Notes: generated by a model from the letters alone, not told the origin. DNA of 64,000 bases from Reinekea sp. G2M2-21 (GCF_015687175.1 NZ_JADPQG010000001.1:1364001-1428000), one strand, 5' to 3'; positions 39,353 to 47,814 are shown, counted from the stretch's first letter. Translations and numbers: made by a program.

Positions 39353-40063
39353 ATGAACAAAGCAAACACGACGAGAATTTATCTTATCGATGAACTGAGG
39401 GGTTTAGCCACGTTACTCATGGCTGTTTTTCATTTTTGTTATGACCTTAGTGTGTTTGGTTTTTTAACATTTGAAATGAACGGCGGATTTTTTACCTGGT
39501 TCCGTTTTCTCATCGTCACGTTATTTTTTACGTCCGTCGGCGCGAGCTTGTATCTTGCGCATAACGCCAAAATACAGTGGTCTAAATTCATTACACGGGA
39601 AATCAAAATCGGATTGGGTGCGCTATTCATCACTGTCTCGACCTTTATTCTCTATCCTCGAAGTTGGGTTTGGTTTGGCGTTCTCCATTTCATTGTCATC
39701 GCTTCTTTAATGGCGTTGCCGTTCATTCGATTTCCAAAATCCGCGGCGGTCATTGGTGTGCTCATCTTCATTCTTTACAACGTGACATCTTGGTTTAATC
39801 TCCACTTCTTGTGGGTCACGCTCAACGAACCGCTACACCTACCCAAGGGAACGCAGGACTTAACCCGCCTCATTCCCTGGCTTGGTATGGTGTTAATCGG
39901 CATATATCTCGGCTATAAAAAATTCTGGAATGTGACAACACTGTCACCTACTAAAGCAATATTACCTCTGCGATGGTTAGGCAAGCACAGCTTGATTTTC
40001 TATCTTCTGCATCAGCCACCGTTGTTTGGCCTAGCTTGGCTACTGAACTTTCTACTACATTAA
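39353..40063 (+). CDS. DUF1624 / HGSNAT-like integral membrane protein
   Basis: The 236-aa product has about seven membrane helices and starts NKANTTRIYLIDELRGLATLLMAVFHFCYDLSVFGF. This IDxLRG...FHxxYD pattern is typical of DUF1624, the catalytic-domain family of heparan-alpha-glucosaminide N-acetyltransferases. Conserved His in VLHFIVIASLMALPFIR and a C-terminal GKHSLIFYLLHQPPLF, as in acyltransferase-3-like proteins, support a membrane acyltransferase role; substrate unknown. ATG 39353 is chosen over GTG 39323. Its ribosome site lies inside a perfect stem, so expression may be translationally controlled. It is followed by a small membrane protein after 10 nt. Confidence 0.82.
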   Translation: MNKANTTRIYLIDELRGLATLLMAVFHFCYDLSVFGFLTFEMNGGFFTWFRFLIVTLFFTSVGASLYLAHNAKIQWSKFITREIKIGLGALFITVSTFILYPRSWVWFGVLHFIVIASLMALPFIRFPKSAAVIGVLIFILYNVTSWFNLHFLWVTLNEPLHLPKGTQDLTRLIPWLGMVLIGIYLGYKKFWNVTTLSPTKAILPLRWLGKHSLIFYLLHQPPLFGLAWLLNFLLH

Positions 40064-40073
40064 GGCGTTGAGT

Positions 40074-40373
40074 ATGTTAAAAATCATACTTCCGATTGCG
40101 TTTGTTCTGGCTGTATTTAGTCTGTCACTTGCAACGCTTTTAATTGCTTATACTTCACAACAAACGATGGTCGTAATAGATCATTCATTGACGCGACATG
40201 TTGATCAATATCTATTAGAGCGCGCGGTAAAGTCCATTGTGACCCGCGAACTTGAAGTTCAGAATTTATGGCTAAAGATATCAGGTTTTGGGTTGCTAAC
40301 GCTCAGCTGTATCATGTTAATAATCATCGTAAAGTTGCGTAGTGTATTCTCAGGTTCAGAAAAGACCAAATAA
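40074..40373 (+). CDS. Small two-helix membrane protein
   Basis: This 99-aa hypothetical protein has two membrane helices (about 3-27, LKIILPIAFVLAVFSLSLATLLIAY, and about 68-90, ISGFGLLTLSCIMLIIIVKL). They flank a roughly 40-residue loop rich in charged residues (SLTRHVDQYLLERAVKSIVTRELEVQN). ATG 40074 has AAGG 8 nt upstream; the TTG at 40068 is too close to that site. It lies 10 nt downstream of the DUF1624-type gene and is presumably co-expressed as an accessory. It is convergent with flhB, 4 nt from its stop, and no terminator is visible in between. Confidence 0.68.
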   Translation: MLKIILPIAFVLAVFSLSLATLLIAYTSQQTMVVIDHSLTRHVDQYLLERAVKSIVTRELEVQNLWLKISGFGLLTLSCIMLIIIVKLRSVFSGSEKTK

Positions 40374-40377
40374 CGAC

Positions 40378-41514
40378 TTATTCATCAGCGCGTAAGTCCG
40401 GCGGGATCGGCGTTTCGGGCTTGGCCGGTTTCTCTGGACTGCGCCCTTTCTTCCACATATCAACCTGATAGACATACGCCAATACCTGAGCAACTGCTAT
40501 ATAGAGGCCTTCCGGTATTTCACCACCAATATCGGTGTTGTGATAAATGGAACGGGCTAGTGACGGAATTTCCAAAATCGGAACGTCGTATTCCTGTCCG
40601 ATTTCTCTGATTTTTAATGCCACTTCATCAACACCTTTCGCGACCAGTAATGGCGCTGGCATAGCGTTAGGTTCATATTTCAATGCAACCGCGTAATGAG
40701 TCGGGTTGGTAATTATGACATCGGCTTCCGGGACATCGGCCATCATTCTTCGATTGGCCATTTCACGTTGTAACTGGCGTATTTTAGCTTTAACTTCTGG
40801 CTTACCTTCTGTGTTTTTAAATTCCTCCTTTATTTCCTGCATCGTCATACGCAATTTCTTGGTGTGACTGTATATCTGAAAAGGAATATCCACGAGTGCG
40901 ATTAAAATTGTACTCGCGGCTATAAATAAAAAAGACCAGGCCAATACCGTTAAGGCATGGACAATCGCGTTCTCAGTTGGTTGAAAAACCATGCTCATAA
41001 AGTCGTCTTTCAACCCCATCAACACAATTATCGACGCCGTTGCGACAACAATAACCTTGCCCCATCCTTTGGCAAGTTCAACCAATGAGTTCATCGAGAA
41101 CATTCGTTTAATACCACTTAGCGGGTTAAGGCGAGAGCCCTTGGGCATTAGTGCTTTGGTGGCAAAGTTCCAACCACCTAAACTGGTGGGCGCTACAATG
41201 GCCGCCAGCAGTAAAAACCCGAAAGTGGGGATTAATGCTAGAAATGCATCAAATAAAACGGCTTCAAAATAGGCACCGGCGATATTAATGTCCCACGCGG
41301 CTCTCGCGTCAAATCGAAAGCAAAAAATCATGATGGTTTGCATCGTTTTCGCGATCCCAGGACCGAATACCAGAAAACAAATGGCCGACACCAGCAGTAT
41401 AGCGCTGGTATTTAACTCTTTCGATCGTGCAATATTGCCCTCTTCTTTGGATTTCTCAATTTTCCGGGGCGTGGGTTCTTCGGTTTTCTCCTGGGAGGTA
41501 TCTTCTTCAGCCAT
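40378..41514 (-). CDS. flhB: Flagellar export switch protein FlhB
   Basis: FlhB is the export-gate component that switches substrate class from rod/hook to filament after self-cleavage. The N-terminal four-helix membrane domain (about 30-215) is followed by the cytoplasmic domain with the autocleavage motif NPTH at 270-273. Residues EEDTSQEKTEEPTPRKIEKSKEEGN form the typical FlhB N-terminus. The length of 378 aa matches the family. ATG 41514 lies 9 nt downstream of fliR. It is the last gene of the fliLMNOPQR-flhB operon. flhA is not in the window. Confidence 0.97.
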   Translation of the reverse strand: MAEEDTSQEKTEEPTPRKIEKSKEEGNIARSKELNTSAILLVSAICFLVFGPGIAKTMQTIMIFCFRFDARAAWDINIAGAYFEAVLFDAFLALIPTFGFLLLAAIVAPTSLGGWNFATKALMPKGSRLNPLSGIKRMFSMNSLVELAKGWGKVIVVATASIIVLMGLKDDFMSMVFQPTENAIVHALTVLAWSFLFIAASTILIALVDIPFQIYSHTKKLRMTMQEIKEEFKNTEGKPEVKAKIRQLQREMANRRMMADVPEADVIITNPTHYAVALKYEPNAMPAPLLVAKGVDEVALKIREIGQEYDVPILEIPSLARSIYHNTDIGGEIPEGLYIAVAQVLAYVYQVDMWKKGRSPEKPAKPETPIPPDLRADE

Positions 41515-41523
41515 GACCTCTCC

Positions 41524-42300
41524 TCATAACCCAATTAATGCATGCATCAAATCAACATGCACGTTTAAAAATTGCTCGACCAAGGGCGCTGCCGCCGCAT
41601 AACTGACCCAAACGATGACTAAGCCACCGAGCATAGTGATTGGAAAACCCAGCGCGAAAACGTTGAGCTGTGGTGCAGCACGAGTCATCACCCCAAAAGT
41701 TAGGTTCACCAGTAACAAGGCGGTAACGGCCGGTAATGCTAACATCAGACTCGCGCGAAACACCCAGGCACCAAATTCACTTAATGCCATCCAAGAATCG
41801 ATGGTGAATAGACCCTGACCGACGGGTAACGAATAAAAAGATTGTATGACCACTTCAAGTGTAATCAGATGACCGTTAATCGCCAGGTAAACCAGTGTCA
41901 CCAGTACTTGGTACCACTGACTGAGCACGGCAACATTGACACCGTTAACTGGATCGACCATGGAAGCAAAGCCCAAACCCATTTGCATAGATATGGTTTG
42001 GCCGGCAAGAATAAAAATTTGCAAAATGACGAACACCAAAAAGCCCAGCGTCGTGCCGATCAGTACCTGTTCAAGAATAATAACGAATGCCTGCACATTA
42101 ACGACTTCAATTAGCGGCATATCAGGCAGTAACGGATAGATGGTATAGGTGATGACCAAAGCAAGTCCTAAACGCACCCGAGTGGGAACCAGGCGTGCGC
42201 CCAAAATGGGCACGATGACAAAGAAAGCACTTAGTCGGAAGAATGGCCACATGAAATGACTGACCCAACTGCTGATAATCTGGTCCGTTATTTCAAACAT
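41524..42300 (-). CDS. fliR: Flagellar export component FliR
   Basis: This inner-membrane subunit of the flagellar type III export gate has 258 aa and about six membrane helices. Signature stretches include MWPFFRLSAFFVIVPILGARLVPTRVRLGLA and GLGFASMVDPVNG. ATG 42300 is used instead of the upstream TTG 42306, which overlaps the fliQ stop codon. The ATG comes 2 nt after that stop, so it is translationally coupled. Order and spacing follow the standard fliPQR block. Confidence 0.96.
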   Translation of the reverse strand: MFEITDQIISSWVSHFMWPFFRLSAFFVIVPILGARLVPTRVRLGLALVITYTIYPLLPDMPLIEVVNVQAFVIILEQVLIGTTLGFLVFVILQIFILAGQTISMQMGLGFASMVDPVNGVNVAVLSQWYQVLVTLVYLAINGHLITLEVVIQSFYSLPVGQGLFTIDSWMALSEFGAWVFRASLMLALPAVTALLLVNLTFGVMTRAAPQLNVFALGFPITMLGGLVIVWVSYAAAAPLVEQFLNVHVDLMHALIGL

Positions 42301-42302
42301 GC

Positions 42303-42572
42303 TCAACCAATCAAGATAGGAATGTTCATAAAAATGTTTTGTGCGTAATCGACAACCTTAGCGATTAAAAAAGGTCCTGTGACAATCATCATTAACAAGG
42401 TGACAAGCAGTCTTGGTAAAAAACTAAGGGTTTGCTCGTTTATTTGAGTAGCCGCTTGAAATGTCGATACGATCAAACCCACGATCAAACTTGGGACAAT
42501 AATCACGCTGACAATCGTAACCACTATAAAAAGAGCTTCTGAAAAAATATCGCCGATGTTCATTGCGTCCAT
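42303..42572 (-). CDS. fliQ: Flagellar export component FliQ
   Basis: This 89-aa two-helix export-gate subunit is exactly the family length from ATG 42572 (MDAMNIGDIFSEALFIVV). The conserved segment GLIVSTFQAATQINEQTLSFLPR follows. The open frame continues upstream to 42647, but that extension lies within the end of fliP and has no family counterpart. ATG 42563 would also be acceptable (86 aa). GAGGA is 10 nt upstream of the chosen start. Confidence 0.95.
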   Translation of the reverse strand: MDAMNIGDIFSEALFIVVTIVSVIIVPSLIVGLIVSTFQAATQINEQTLSFLPRLLVTLLMMIVTGPFLIAKVVDYAQNIFMNIPILIG

Positions 42573-42585
42573 AAGAATACGGTCC

Positions 42586-43401
42586 TCACATGTTAAAGCT
42601 GGAAGCCACAGAGCCCATGACCATTGCCCAGCCATCGACCAATACAAACAACATAATTTTAAATGGCAACGAAATGATGATTGGTGAAAGCATCATCATA
42701 CCCATGGCCATAAGAATGGAAGCCACCACCAAATCGATAATTAAAAACGGTATGAACAATAAAAAACCGATTTGAAAGGCTGTTTTCAACTCGCTGGTGA
42801 CAAACGCAGGCATTAAAACATTCAGGGGCACATCATCTGGTTCGGCAAAATCGCCTTCGGCATCAGCCAAGCGGATAAATAAAGCCAGATCAGCTTCCCT
42901 TGTTTGCGCCATCATAAATTTTTTCATCGGTTCAATAGCCCGATCTACGGCTTCTAACGGTAAAATTTCCTCATTGATATAAGGTTGTAATGCATTGGCA
43001 TTCACCTCGTTCAATACCGGGGACATAATAAAGAAGGTTAGAAACAAGGCTAAACCAATCAGCATTTGATTTGACGGAGTTTGTTGCAAACCAATGGCTT
43101 GCCGAAGAATAGCGAAGACAACCACTATCCGCGTAAAGCTGGTCATCATCATCAAGATCGCTGGAATAAACGTCAGCGCTGTCATGATCGCCAGGATTTG
43201 AATAGTTACTGAATACTGAGTTCCACCGGACTCATTTGTGGTGATTTCAAGTGCCGGGATTCCGGCGGCCTGCGCCTGCGACACAATGGCTGTTAACGTA
43301 ATGACAAATGCGGAAAGTATTAACGATCGAACGGCAGCGGACTGGCTATAAGTCTTTATCCATTCTCTGCGATGATTGCTTGTGCTTGGCCATTGGATCA
43401 C
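42586..43401 (-). CDS. fliP: Flagellar export component FliP
   Basis: This core export-gate subunit has 271 aa. It has an unusually long, basic N-region before the signal-peptide-like helix ([19 protein letters not shown]). The FliP domain includes [37 protein letters not shown], followed by four membrane helices. No ATG exists before the signal helix. GTG 43401, with AAAGGG 8 nt upstream, is the only well-placed start, and it makes the gene overlap fliO by 56 nt. FliP proteins usually start just before the signal peptide, so the ~25-residue extension is slightly unusual. Confidence 0.94.
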   Translation of the reverse strand: MIQWPSTSNHRREWIKTYSQSAAVRSLILSAFVITLTAIVSQAQAAGIPALEITTNESGGTQYSVTIQILAIMTALTFIPAILMMMTSFTRIVVVFAILRQAIGLQQTPSNQMLIGLALFLTFFIMSPVLNEVNANALQPYINEEILPLEAVDRAIEPMKKFMMAQTREADLALFIRLADAEGDFAEPDDVPLNVLMPAFVTSELKTAFQIGFLLFIPFLIIDLVVASILMAMGMMMLSPIIISLPFKIMLFVLVDGWAMVMGSVASSFNM

Positions 43402-43813
43402 TGTCTAAACCCTTTAACAAACCTTTGAGTCGATCGGCAAACGGGCTGGCATGGTTTGGGTCAGTCAGATCGATAGGTTCGTCAAAGCGATGCAGTGTTT
43501 GTATTCCATTTGGCGTCACACCGATGAGTAGATACTCGGACGCGGCTCGGATAATCATCAATTTTTCACGTGTACCTAAAGGCATAACCGACACAACCTG
43601 GATGTGTTTTGGATTCATTCCAACACCGCCAGACATCCGTCGTATTAACCATGCACACGCAAAGATAAGGCCAACTATGAATATTAACGTTACGATGACT
43701 TTGAAATAGTCTTGCTCAGGCAATACTGTCGACACCGAAGGTCGCGCAAACACCAGACTTGGCGCGATGAAGACCAACCCCAGCTTCCAACCAACATTGC
43801 CCATTTTTTTCAT
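43346..43813 (-). CDS. fliO: Flagellar biosynthesis protein FliO
   Basis: FliO assists assembly of the FliP ring. The 155-aa product has an N-terminal hydrophobic segment and a main membrane helix ([22 protein letters not shown], about 40-60). The small cytoplasmic FliO domain follows, with the conserved [41 protein letters not shown] 43813 is preferred over GTG 43825, which nearly abuts the fliN stop. Its last 56 nt overlap fliP. FliO is the least conserved gene of the operon; identification rests on this motif and its position. Confidence 0.92.
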   Translation of the reverse strand: MKKMGNVGWKLGLVFIAPSLVFARPSVSTVLPEQDYFKVIVTLIFIVGLIFACAWLIRRMSGGVGMNPKHIQVVSVMPLGTREKLMIIRAASEYLLIGVTPNGIQTLHRFDEPIDLTDPNHASPFADRLKGLLKGLDSDPMAKHKQSSQRMDKDL

Positions 43814-43826
43814 TGAAATACCCACG

Positions 43827-44303
43827 TCAACTTAACCGTTGCACACGTTCTTGCTGGCTGACGACATCGGTTAAACGAATACCAAACTTTTCGTTAACCA
43901 TGACAACCTCGCCATGCGCAATTAGCCGACCATTGACCAAAACATCGAGTGGCTCACCGGCCAGTCGGTCGAGCTCGATCACCGACCCTTGATTCAATTG
44001 CAGAAGGTTTCGGATGGGTATCTGTGTAGCACCGACTTCCATTGAAATGGTTACCGGAATATCCAAAATAACATCCAAGTTTGGATTATCTTCATTGAAA
44101 GCACCACCTTGGGTGCTTTCGAACTGTTCTAAAGGTGCGACCTGTGCTGGATCTTCTTCCGGAACGTCACCAGATTCCTCCATAGCAGCTGCCCATTCGT
44201 CGGCTAACGCTTGATCATCGGACCCCGCGCCCACTTCATCAACGAGGGCATCGATATCAATATCGCTATTGTCTTCGCCTGTCGGTAAATCTTCATCACT
44301 CAT
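43827..44303 (-). CDS. fliN: Flagellar motor switch protein FliN
   Basis: FliN forms the lower C-ring and binds export cargo through FliH. The acidic N-terminal ~75 residues (SDEDLPTGEDNSDIDIDALVDEVG...) are a linker. The C-terminal SpoA domain (about 80-155) reads LDVILDIPVTISMEVGATQIPIRNLLQLNQGSVIELDRLAGEPLDVLVNGRLIAHGEVVMVNEKFGIRLTDV in several conserved blocks. The length of 158 aa fits Pseudomonas/Vibrio-type FliN. The ATG at 44303 overlaps the fliM end by 8 nt. The N-terminal DIDIDALVDEVG segment resembles the FliM-type CheY-binding peptide (observation only). Confidence 0.96.
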   Translation of the reverse strand: MSDEDLPTGEDNSDIDIDALVDEVGAGSDDQALADEWAAAMEESGDVPEEDPAQVAPLEQFESTQGGAFNEDNPNLDVILDIPVTISMEVGATQIPIRNLLQLNQGSVIELDRLAGEPLDVLVNGRLIAHGEVVMVNEKFGIRLTDVVSQQERVQRLS

Positions 44304-45378
44304 TTTTTGTCTCCTGAACTTCTTTCATCGCTTCAGACATCGCTTCGAGGGCTTTTTCCTCACGATGACGGGTTCGCATACCCAGTAACCTTGACTTCAT
44401 GTCACCAATATCTCGATTTGGTCGACGCACGGGGCGCTCTACACGTAATGCAAGATTTTCACCACACTGACCGAGTGTGGTTTCAAATAGCGGAATAGAA
44501 TTCGCCGTGAATTTTATGGTCTCTGGCAAATCAATCGGAATGATATCTCCAGCTTGCAAGTTCACCAGTTCTTTCAGTTTTATTTCACGCTCTGCCACCA
44601 CGGCATTGGTGGGCACCTTAGCGCCCAATATATCGTGTCGTAAGGATTCCACCCAACGTTCATCAATTTCATCAACATCGGACTGCACACCAGCGTCAAG
44701 CACGTCGCGTACCGGTTCGATCATGGAATACGGTAACGTCATATGCAAATCGCCGCCACCGCCGTCTAATTCAATGTGAAAGGTACTGACCACCACCACT
44801 TCGCTTGGCGAAACAATGTTAGCCATCGCGGGATTCACTTCACTGGAGACGTATTCAAAGTCAATATCCAACACCGCACCCCAGGCTTCTTTCATGTCTT
44901 GAAAAACCTGAGAAAGAACCATCTGCACCACACGAATTTCGGTTGGCGTAAATTCGCGTCCTTCAATCTTTGCGTGCCTTCCGTCTCCGCCAAAGAAATT
45001 GTCCACCAGTTTAAAAACTAACTTGGCATCCAGAATAAACAGAGCGGTACCACGCAATGGCCTTACTTTGACTAGATTTAAACTGGTCGGTACATACAAC
45101 GTATGCACGTACTCGCCAAACTTTAAAATCTGTATACCACCGGTGGCAACATCCGCAGAACGACGTAAAAAGTTGAACATGCTGATCCGGGTGTAGCGGG
45201 CAAATCGTTCATTGATCATTTCCAGCGTGGGCATTCGACCGCGGACGATACGGTCTTGTGAGGTTAAATCATACGATTTAACGCCATCCGCATCGGCACC
45301 ATCATCTTCCTCAACGGCACCGTCATCTATGCCATGCAGTAACGCATCAATTTCGTCTTGCGAGAGAAGATCTTGCAC
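44296..45378 (-). CDS. fliM: Flagellar motor switch protein FliM
   Basis: FliM is the C-ring subunit that receives CheY-P. The N-terminal CheY-docking peptide LLSQDEIDALLHG is intact (residues 4-16). An acidic linker, the middle CheC-like domain (about 60-240) and the C-terminal SpoA domain (about 265-335) follow. At 360 aa it is slightly longer than the E. coli protein (334) because of the linker and a charged tail. The start is GTG 45378, with AGGTGA just upstream; no in-frame ATG precedes the docking peptide. It is second in the fliL operon, 8 nt after fliL. Confidence 0.97.
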   Translation of the reverse strand: MQDLLSQDEIDALLHGIDDGAVEEDDGADADGVKSYDLTSQDRIVRGRMPTLEMINERFARYTRISMFNFLRRSADVATGGIQILKFGEYVHTLYVPTSLNLVKVRPLRGTALFILDAKLVFKLVDNFFGGDGRHAKIEGREFTPTEIRVVQMVLSQVFQDMKEAWGAVLDIDFEYVSSEVNPAMANIVSPSEVVVVSTFHIELDGGGGDLHMTLPYSMIEPVRDVLDAGVQSDVDEIDERWVESLRHDILGAKVPTNAVVAEREIKLKELVNLQAGDIIPIDLPETIKFTANSIPLFETTLGQCGENLALRVERPVRRPNRDIGDMKSRLLGMRTRHREEKALEAMSEAMKEVQETKNE

Positions 45379-45386
45379 TTCATCAC

Positions 45387-45923
45387 CTATTGCATAATAA
45401 AACTGCGGAATAACACGGATTCAATACCGGGTCGGCCCATTTCAATAATTAGAACATCCTGAATCGCTTTCGTCAGTTCATCGGCTAATTTCTGTTTACC
45501 GTCCGCTGTACTTAATGTCATTACATCTTGAGCACTGAAAACATCCAAAAGATTATTTCGAATCAACGGATTATGAAGAATGAGCACCTCAATTGCGGCC
45601 GGGTCCCGGGTCAATACTGACAGTTCAACTTGCAGAAACCTCGAACGACCACCCGAGGTGTAGTTCACAATAAACGCCGGCTGCATGGCATGATATATAG
45701 CAGCCCCCTGGGACGGCGTCATTGTTGGTTCGTCCATCGGCAATTCGCTCATATCAGGCATGCCCGGTTCTGAAATTTTGTCTTTTAACATAAACCAGGT
45801 TCCGAAAATCGACAGTGATGAAATCAAGACGATCCCCCCGACTATCATCAAAATCATTTTCAGTTTGCCTCCGGATTTGCCACCTTTTTCATCAGTAGTG
45901 TCCAGAGTATCGTCATCGGCCAT
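45387..45923 (-). CDS. fliL: Flagellar basal body-associated protein FliL
   Basis: FliL surrounds or stabilises the stator at the basal body. The 178-aa product has a short cytoplasmic N-terminus (GGKSGGKLK) and one membrane helix (MILMIVGGIVLISSLSIFGTWFML, about 23-46). An acidic/Pro linker leads to the periplasmic FliL domain ending IEMGRPGIESVLFRSFIMQ. ATG 45923 has GAGGG 6 nt upstream. It is the first gene of the fliLMNOPQR-flhB operon, directly behind a strong sigma-54-type promoter. Confidence 0.95.
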   Translation of the reverse strand: MADDDTLDTTDEKGGKSGGKLKMILMIVGGIVLISSLSIFGTWFMLKDKISEPGMPDMSELPMDEPTMTPSQGAAIYHAMQPAFIVNYTSGGRSRFLQVELSVLTRDPAAIEVLILHNPLIRNNLLDVFSAQDVMTLSTADGKQKLADELTKAIQDVLIIEMGRPGIESVLFRSFIMQ

Positions 45924-45952
45924 GCGTTGCCCTCAATTCCTGTTTTTGCTCC

Positions 45953-45968
45953 AGCAATGAATATGCCA
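45953..45968 (-). promoter_or_regulatory. Sigma-54 (RpoN) promoter of the fliL operon
   Basis: The minus strand reads TGGCATATTCATTGCT, a full match to the RpoN consensus TGGCAYR-N4-TTGCW, with GG and GC exactly 10 nt apart. The predicted start (~45943) gives a 20-nt leader containing the fliL ribosome site. It drives fliLMNOPQR-flhB as a class II/III-type flagellar operon and implies an FleQ/FlrC-type activator elsewhere. Confidence 0.85.
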
Positions 45969-46118
45969 GTAGCCGTTAAATATGTGTTAAGTCTAGTCAA
46001 ACCACTGCAACCTAGCGAATTGTCCGAGCTCCCTTTTCTTCAAGCTGACCAAATCCTAGTATTATCTGGTCGTTTTCCTCATTGGGATTTGAAAGTAGTC
46101 AAAAAAATGTCACACCGG

Positions 46119-47759
46119 TCAAACATATTGGTCAATCATTCCTGAACTTGTTTGAACAGTGACACTGGTTTCCGTCGCGGCCAGCTCATCCATTTCAGCA
46201 TCTCCGCCAGCATTAGCATAACCTTGTTCTTGTGACTGTTGTTGTGGCCGCTGATCGGACACATCCAGATTGGACAAATTCATACCTTGTTCGGCCATCG
46301 CTTCCCGTAGACGAGCCGACTGACTCTCAAGAGCCTCACGAACCAACGCAGACTGAGTAACAATATGTACCTGAGTTTGATCATTGTGTACCTGAACTCG
46401 AATCTCCAAGGCACCCAGTTCAGGTGGATCCAGTCGGATGAAGGCGTGACGAATTTCTTTCGACACCATGGTGTGAATTTTGTCTGCAAGCGCTGTTGAA
46501 GCCATCGCCAGTTTCGCAGGCTGACCAGTTACCTCCGCCTGCGTTTTCATAACGCTTTCGATAGGAGTCCGATGCGCATGCGACAGAGGTTGGTTGTGAA
46601 TACCAGTTTCCTGCCGTTCTAACGTAAACTCACTCGAGCCTGTATCGGGTGCCAACGCTTCTTTATTTAACATCAACTTAGGGTTAAGTGGCGCATTGCC
46701 TTCTGCTGCTAGCACTTTAGTACCCAATGGCCCATCGTTTTGAACGTTTTCGCTGCCCGGTGCAGTTTTGATCTGCATTAAAACTGGCTTGTCCAACGCT
46801 GACTTAGGATCACCGGTGCCCGTGCTGTTCAATTTATCAGGCTCAACTAAGTTATCCGCTCCAACTCCATTCGAATTCAGATTCGTCGTGGTCTCTTGCT
46901 TACTACCTTTTAGAGCTGATGCCAAAGCGGAGGCCACAGCGATTTCATCGTTAGAACCCTCAACCGAGGAACCTAGGTCATTTACGTTCTTAGACTGTAA
47001 CGCCCCAACTACCGGAGACGGGCCCTGCTTGAACAGAGACTCATCAACATCAAGACCTATCGTAACTTCAGGTTCGCCTAACAGAACAGAGAGCTCATTA
47101 TTGTCAGCTTCTACGAACGCCAAGGAATTATCTTGGTTGTCTTGCGCTAGACTAGCTTCCTCAGATGTCACTTTCAGTGTCGTATTTTCTACCACTAAAG
47201 CGTCGGACTGCTCCACAGCGACCACCGTGCTTATGGTCTCAGCGGTTTTTTGCAGCTCAGAAATACCAGCATCCGCCCCATCAAACTTTGTTCGTTCTAA
47301 CAGCGCGCCAGTATTGAGGAAATCCGGCAATGAAAGACTTCTTGCCTCATCGTCAAAATTGCTTAGTGGTGTCTCTGTGGTTTGTTTAGTTAATTCGGTT
47401 TCTTCATCCGGCGTTAACGCAAACGAAATATCTTTGCCCCCCGCATTAGCCATCAGATAAGCCAGCAATGCGTCGCCAGATAATTGCTCTGGATTGGTAA
47501 TTTGGGCACTCACTGGCGTAAATTCTGTTAAAAGCGGTAAAGTCTCGCCGTTTTGCGTATTCAACGGGGTAATTAAAGCGGAAAGACTTTGCTGACTGCC
47601 ATCGGTTTCGCCTGGCAAACTCAGCTTTCGCCATAAATTCACAAACTGACTGATTTCTGGGGCACTGTCTTCACCTAAGGGCGATATAGCCAGCGTTTCT
47701 GGACCCTCAGTGGAAACAGTATTGGGCATCTGCAAGGATAATACGGAGGTAGGAAGCAT
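46119..47759 (-). CDS. fliK: Flagellar hook-length control protein FliK
   Basis: FliK is a secreted ruler that measures hook length and triggers the FlhB switch. The 546-aa protein has a long, poorly conserved, acidic and Ser/Thr-rich N-terminal part (about 1-400), as usual for rulers. The conserved C-terminal Flg_hook domain (about 415-505) includes FIRLDPPELGALEIRVQVHNDQTQVHIVTQ and LVREALESQSARLREAMAEQGMNLSNLDVS. ATG 47759. It is monocistronic, with a sigma-54-type promoter and an inverted repeat upstream and the fliL promoter after its stop. Long frames on the opposite strand here are composition artefacts. Confidence 0.93.
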   Translation of the reverse strand: MLPTSVLSLQMPNTVSTEGPETLAISPLGEDSAPEISQFVNLWRKLSLPGETDGSQQSLSALITPLNTQNGETLPLLTEFTPVSAQITNPEQLSGDALLAYLMANAGGKDISFALTPDEETELTKQTTETPLSNFDDEARSLSLPDFLNTGALLERTKFDGADAGISELQKTAETISTVVAVEQSDALVVENTTLKVTSEEASLAQDNQDNSLAFVEADNNELSVLLGEPEVTIGLDVDESLFKQGPSPVVGALQSKNVNDLGSSVEGSNDEIAVASALASALKGSKQETTTNLNSNGVGADNLVEPDKLNSTGTGDPKSALDKPVLMQIKTAPGSENVQNDGPLGTKVLAAEGNAPLNPKLMLNKEALAPDTGSSEFTLERQETGIHNQPLSHAHRTPIESVMKTQAEVTGQPAKLAMASTALADKIHTMVSKEIRHAFIRLDPPELGALEIRVQVHNDQTQVHIVTQSALVREALESQSARLREAMAEQGMNLSNLDVSDQRPQQQSQEQGYANAGGDAEMDELAATETSVTVQTSSGMIDQYV

Positions 47760-47766
47760 GAATTGA

Positions 47767-47797
47767 TAAACCTTTAACAGTGTCAGCTAAAGGTTTA
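47767..47797. repeat. 10-bp perfect inverted repeat at the fliK transcription start
   Basis: TAAACCTTTA (47767-47776) and TAAAGGTTTA (47788-47797) enclose 11 nt. The repeat covers about -9 to +22 relative to the predicted sigma-54 start of fliK. It could be an operator, or a weak terminator for readthrough from hptB. Confidence 0.5.
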
Positions 47798-47798
47798 T

Positions 47799-47814
47799 TG
47801 CAATGAAGAGGCCA
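47799..47814 (-). promoter_or_regulatory. Sigma-54-type promoter of fliK
   Basis: The minus strand reads TGGCCTCTTCATTGCA. The invariant GG (-24) and GC (-12) are correctly spaced, with TGGC and TTGCA matching; two positions of the consensus block TGGCAYR differ. It lies 40 nt upstream of the fliK ATG. Confidence 0.65.

Noticed and set aside
42573-42647. Longer fliQ frame (114 aa)
   Set aside because: The extension lies in the fliP 3' end; ATG 42572 gives exactly the 89-aa family length.
46768-47460. 230-aa Ser-rich open frame antisense to fliK
   Set aside because: It mirrors the low-complexity acidic part of FliK. The Ser/Thr richness follows from complementary codons, and there is no independent evidence of coding.
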